The position numbers and the translations under genes were made by a program. The notes beneath the pieces were generated by a model, which had not been told where the DNA came from, searched no databases, and saw only the letters and a list, made by a program, of their open reading frames with translations. Positions 6,501-7,785 of a stretch of 7,785 nucleotides of DNA are shown here, piece by piece. The number at the start of each line of letters is the position of its first letter. Within the stretch, counting starts at the first letter, position 1. Source of the DNA: Marinagarivorans sp. UBA5870 (GTDB lineage: Bacteria > Pseudomonadota > Gammaproteobacteria > Pseudomonadales > Cellvibrionaceae); assembly GCA_002432555.1 (NCBI GenBank), contig DJFO01000294.1, positions 1 through 7,785 of the forward strand, given 5' to 3'.

Positions 6501-7785
6501 GGCGAATGTTCATGGGATATTCGCCAGGTTGCCATTTGCCTGCTGAACGTCGCCGAATGGCCTGTATCGTCGAAAGAGGTTGCGTACCTGACGACGTCGA
6601 AAAAAATGAGGATTTTTACTGGAGCTCCTGTCAATGGCGACAATCGTCTGGACAAAGCCGTTATCCGCGTTATGGAGCAAGCGTTCCTCGAAGTCCAGCA
6701 CTGCTTGCGCACCTACCCACGGAAAAAAGTTCTTTTGCAGCTGGTCGTTCTGCCGCACGACACTGAGTGGCTGTTGACATCTCTCCACGGATTGATGGCA
6801 ACCGCGAACAAGGAAAATCCGGCTTTCTTTGGGCAGGTCATAGTGGCGGAAGAGCAGTGGAGTGCTCGACACCTAACCGAGGTGCTTCAGCGAGAGGCAA
6901 ACCAGAAAAACGATGTGCTGGTTCGCTATCACCAGGGCCGGCGACACGGCCGACGCTGGAGCGAGTGTCACTATTCTCCCAAGGAGAGTCCCCTCTTCAG
7001 AAAAGGCGGGGTAGTCCTCGTTACGGGCGGTTTGGGCGCCTTGCCGAAGCGGGTAACCTGGAGCATGGCAAGCCGCGAACCGACTCTGCAATTTATTATT
7101 GTCGGGCGCTCGCAGGCGGGCGAAGAAACCAATCGACAGCTCAAGGAGCTACATGAACGGGGCGTCCGGGTGGAATATATCCCTGCGGATGTTGCCCGCG
7201 AGCAAGACCTGGACGCCGTGGTCAATCAAACATTGTCCCGTTACGGACGACTTTCCGGTGTTATCCACGCCGCGGGCATAAAGGCCGATAATTTTATTAT
7301 TCGTAAAACCACCGAGGAATTTGCGCGAGTTGTCGCGGCAAAGATATCCGGCGTCGTGAATCTGGACGCGGTAAGCAGACATTGTCCCTTGGATTATTTT
7401 ATCTGTTTCTCCTCCACGTCGGGTGCGCTGGGAAATCTTGGCCAAGCTGATTACGCCCTCGGCAACGCGTTTTTGGATGCCTTTACCGAATATCGCAACG
7501 GACTGGTCGCCAAGGGTCAACGCACCGGTGAAACCCTCACGCTAAATTGGCCGCTTTGGTCGTCCGGCGGTATGCAGGTTGACGACGAAACCTTGCACGG
7601 GATGGCCGAAGAAGGTCTCTATCCATTGCCTGAGGCAAAAGGCAGTGAGATATTTTTAAAATGTCTGGAATACGACGCTCGACAAATTCTGGTGTTCAGC
7701 GGTGATGTTAACCGAGCGCAAGCTTACCTGTGCCCGGGCGATGCGACGGTCGGAGAGGCGCGAGTCGAGACCCCAGTCCGATCCG
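2898..7785 (+). CDS. Trans-AT polyketide synthase, GNAT-initiated loading module plus first extension module (3' partial)
   Basis: The frame is open from ATG 2898 to the window edge, giving 1629 codons and no stop; the real protein is longer. Domain order by residue: adaptor-like region 1-204, GNAT starter domain 205-425, ACP 437-515 (Ser479), KS 555-980 (Cys722, His857, His899), post-KS linker 981-1148 ending LPTYPFKRDHYW, KR 1186-1606 (Lys1482, Ser1506, Tyr1519, Asn1523). There is no AT between KS and KR, and the linker is of the type that follows KS in trans-AT enzymes, so malonyl must come from a separate AT not encoded here. Expected chemistry is an acetyl starter, one malonyl extension and ketoreduction to a 3-hydroxybutyryl chain. 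The next domain after the KR should be an ACP, beyond the edge. It follows the enoylreductase on the same strand. Odd points are a Pro in the KR glycine motif and an Asn before the ACP serine. The cytoplasmic megasynthase call is firm; the product is unknown. Confidence 0.95.
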   Translation, partial: MDNAERNNPTESERQLAAFLYQSFTNASCVGGEKAGACPETIVLIGRFSDGLLDQIKESIASRQGTIRLCHLTLDSLDVSQWQTLQQHNIQHEQPEDLFVLLRQKGVADLATTGFVIHAESVAAAFDQKPLEQGLHPGKLAHPWMGLMRSLRSAVGQTPWTLKVIKEPATAAMAEVSQKIFDLTAAAGFLPATDSNFNKDIRQTRILELSACDVVAREACEADLDDLLDLENRCWPDKLRATRQTLQQRIDAYSGGQRVLVYAQRVVGVIYSQRIHDTKQLYRYNSDSVPELHSPEGTIAQLIAINVHPDFQQLRLGDQLLEYMLQRCALDLTLTSVVAVTLCHSFASQFERTMPQYIGARDALGLLLDPILRFHELHGAEIADLIPEYRKNDVANQGFGVLVRYDIQHRRRRDLTFDHAKREDIGRVGTAHGKSSPGRQELRSFLQEALQAAVQQALPGVTNENFDPARPLMELGLNSLSLMSFGEKLSSFLGRKLSATFFFQFNTYEKILNHLESFVAGAPIASPQGALSEEANSAIRSETTAVPVRDTAVGDIAIVGAACRLPGGINSPADLWEFLRAQKSAIDVMPAGRWSWPDTIDPVLRHKGIDLGGFIADVAAFDASFFNLSPKEAEIIDPQQRILLELVWGALEDAGYSAAALGDSATGVFIGASGSDYRLRLEQHAGRAEAHWGTATSPAVLANRISYFYDFTGPSLQIDTACSSSLVAINSAVKSLRSGECEQAIVGGINIICHPGNSMVYYDAGMLSPDGICKSFDEAANGYVRAEGAVVLFLKPLPSALSDGDDIYAVIKGTACNHGGRAGGLTVPHPGKQAKLLVDAWRDAAVSPASITYIEAHGSATRLGDPIEIAGIQQAFNSQPTYGDAPPCGIGSIKTNLGHLEAAAGIAGVLKVILSLTHKELIANQHFNQLNREIDLTNGRLRIQTVSSPTPAHGRDRAPCIMGVSSFGSGGANAHVVLQEYSSGSPQAEPSAGPGLFVLSAKEAGVLQDYAQRLLLFIEQHRDISLPRILYSLQRRQQFGERVAIVCSNRDELLNKLRNFVRGFPSECAYADSGATVEKRPGFLAGAADSWRRLRSNAVSEENLAAHLAQLGQLWMSCNTVVDWQFLYEAAPGRVRLPTYPFKRDHYWIPFEDRPFPVSEARDGQGATGQGETRSLTPVAAPVPAIRLYSPQWRLDEHGLHGECSWDIRQVAICLLNVAEWPVSSKEVAYLTTSKKMRIFTGAPVNGDNRLDKAVIRVMEQAFLEVQHCLRTYPRKKVLLQLVVLPHDTEWLLTSLHGLMATANKENPAFFGQVIVAEEQWSARHLTEVLQREANQKNDVLVRYHQGRRHGRRWSECHYSPKESPLFRKGGVVLVTGGLGALPKRVTWSMASREPTLQFIIVGRSQAGEETNRQLKELHERGVRVEYIPADVAREQDLDAVVNQTLSRYGRLSGVIHAAGIKADNFIIRKTTEEFARVVAAKISGVVNLDAVSRHCPLDYFICFSSTSGALGNLGQADYALGNAFLDAFTEYRNGLVAKGQRTGETLTLNWPLWSSGGMQVDDETLHGMAEEGLYPLPEAKGSEIFLKCLEYDARQILVFSGDVNRAQAYLCPGDATVGEARVETPVRS
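3510..4172 (+). other. GNAT-like starter domain of the PKS (residues 205-425)
   Basis: The domain provides the starter unit. In CurA it decarboxylates malonyl to acetyl; acetyl transfer was first proposed and later questioned. Marks seen are LENRCWPDKLRAT with Trp235, GVIYSQRI, NVHPDFQQLRLGDQLLE (the CoA-loop region), VVAVTLCHSF with Thr341, FHELHGAEI with His375, and IPEYRKNDVANQGFGVLV with Arg390. Trp235, Thr341, His375 and Arg390 correspond to CurA W249, T355, H389 and R404 at a constant shift of 14, so all four key residues are kept. The usual QxxGxG loop reads Q312-x-x-R315-x-G317, with Arg for the first Gly. Confidence 0.9.
4206..4442 (+). other. Acyl carrier protein domain (residues 437-515)
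   Basis: The core reads LMELGLNSLSLMSFGEKL, with Ser479 as the phosphopantetheine site, followed by the typical FFFQFNTYEKILNHL end. The residue before the serine is Asn478 rather than the usual Asp. It carries the starter made by the adjacent GNAT domain and hands it to the KS. Confidence 0.9.
4560..5837 (+). other. Ketosynthase domain (residues 555-980)
   Basis: It starts at DIAIVGAACRLPGG and ends at GVSSFGSGGANAHVVLQE. The nucleophile is Cys722 in DTACSSSLVA. The catalytic histidines are His857 in EAHGSATRLGDPIE and His899 in KTNLGHLEAAAGIAG. All three are present, so it should both accept the starter and condense it with malonyl, unlike non-elongating KS0 domains, which usually lose the first His. 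The HGTGT motif reads HGSAT. Its place directly after GNAT-ACP implies an acetyl substrate. Confidence 0.95.
5838..6341 (+). other. Post-KS linker / trans-AT docking region (residues 981-1148)
   Basis: This is the flanking region that follows KS domains, with LFVLSAKEAGVLQDYAQRL near its start, then VDWQFLYEAAPGRVRLPTYP and the HYW end. In trans-AT synthases this stretch replaces the integrated AT. No GHSxG acyltransferase motif occurs here. Confidence 0.8.
6453..7715 (+). other. Ketoreductase domain, structural plus catalytic halves (residues 1186-1606)
   Basis: The structural half starts at IRLYSPQWRL. The catalytic half holds VVLVTGGLGALP, GVIHAAGIKADNF, FSSTSGALGNLGQADYALGN and LNWPLWSSGGM. 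Lys1482, Ser1506, Tyr1519 and Asn1523 have exactly the spacing of a classic KR (24, 13 and 4 residues apart). Asp1464 in the KADN segment occupies the B-type Asp position, and Leu1511 replaces the A-type Trp, so a D-3-hydroxy product is expected. The cofactor motif TGGxGxxG ends in Pro1383 instead of Gly, which may weaken NADPH binding. Confidence 0.88.

Noticed and set aside
7032..7075. Possible frameshift in the KR after the glycine motif
   Set aside because: The frame recovers normal KR sequence on both sides without a shift, and the other frames hit a stop or lack KR motifs.

Overview
This window carries the start of a trans-AT-type polyketide synthase (PKS) gene cluster on the + strand. 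It holds two convincing genes. The first is complete and encodes a free-standing FMN-dependent, PfaD-type trans-acting enoylreductase (1253-2752). The second is the first 1629 codons of a giant modular PKS (2898 to the right edge, where it is cut off). The visible PKS domain order is adaptor-like N-terminus, GNAT starter domain, ACP, KS, post-KS linker and KR. No AT domain is present between KS and KR, so malonyl units must be loaded by an AT encoded outside the window.

Layout. Positions 1-1252 hold no gene I can support. The stretch is more AT-rich by eye than the genes and contains a dense group of palindromes (about 771-925), including a CRP-like TGTGA-N6-TCACT site. A structured leader (1131-1230) ends 8 nt before a strong Shine-Dalgarno. 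The enoylreductase gene follows, then a 145-bp gap, then the PKS. The two genes probably form one operon read to the right.

How the genes work together. By family precedent (CurA GNAT and the pederin/onnamide/rhizoxin-like loading modules), the GNAT domain decarboxylates a malonyl unit to give an acetyl starter on the ACP. The KS, with its Cys-His-His triad intact, extends it with one malonyl unit to a 3-ketobutyryl intermediate. The KR carries all catalytic residues and a B-type Asp, so it would give a D-3-hydroxy group, but its NADPH-binding glycine motif has a proline where the last glycine belongs. The trans enoylreductase would reduce a double bond at some later module encoded downstream. 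The four catalytic residues reported for CurA GNAT (W249, T355, H389, R404) all have counterparts here at a constant offset of 14 residues (W235, T341, H375, R390), which makes the starter-domain call strong.

Organism. Mid-GC DNA, AAGGAG-type ribosome sites and a trans-AT PKS with a GNAT starter fit a Gram-negative bacterium, perhaps a proteobacterium or a symbiont of the kind that makes pederin-like compounds. Nothing in the window fixes the lineage, and the final product cannot be predicted from one module.
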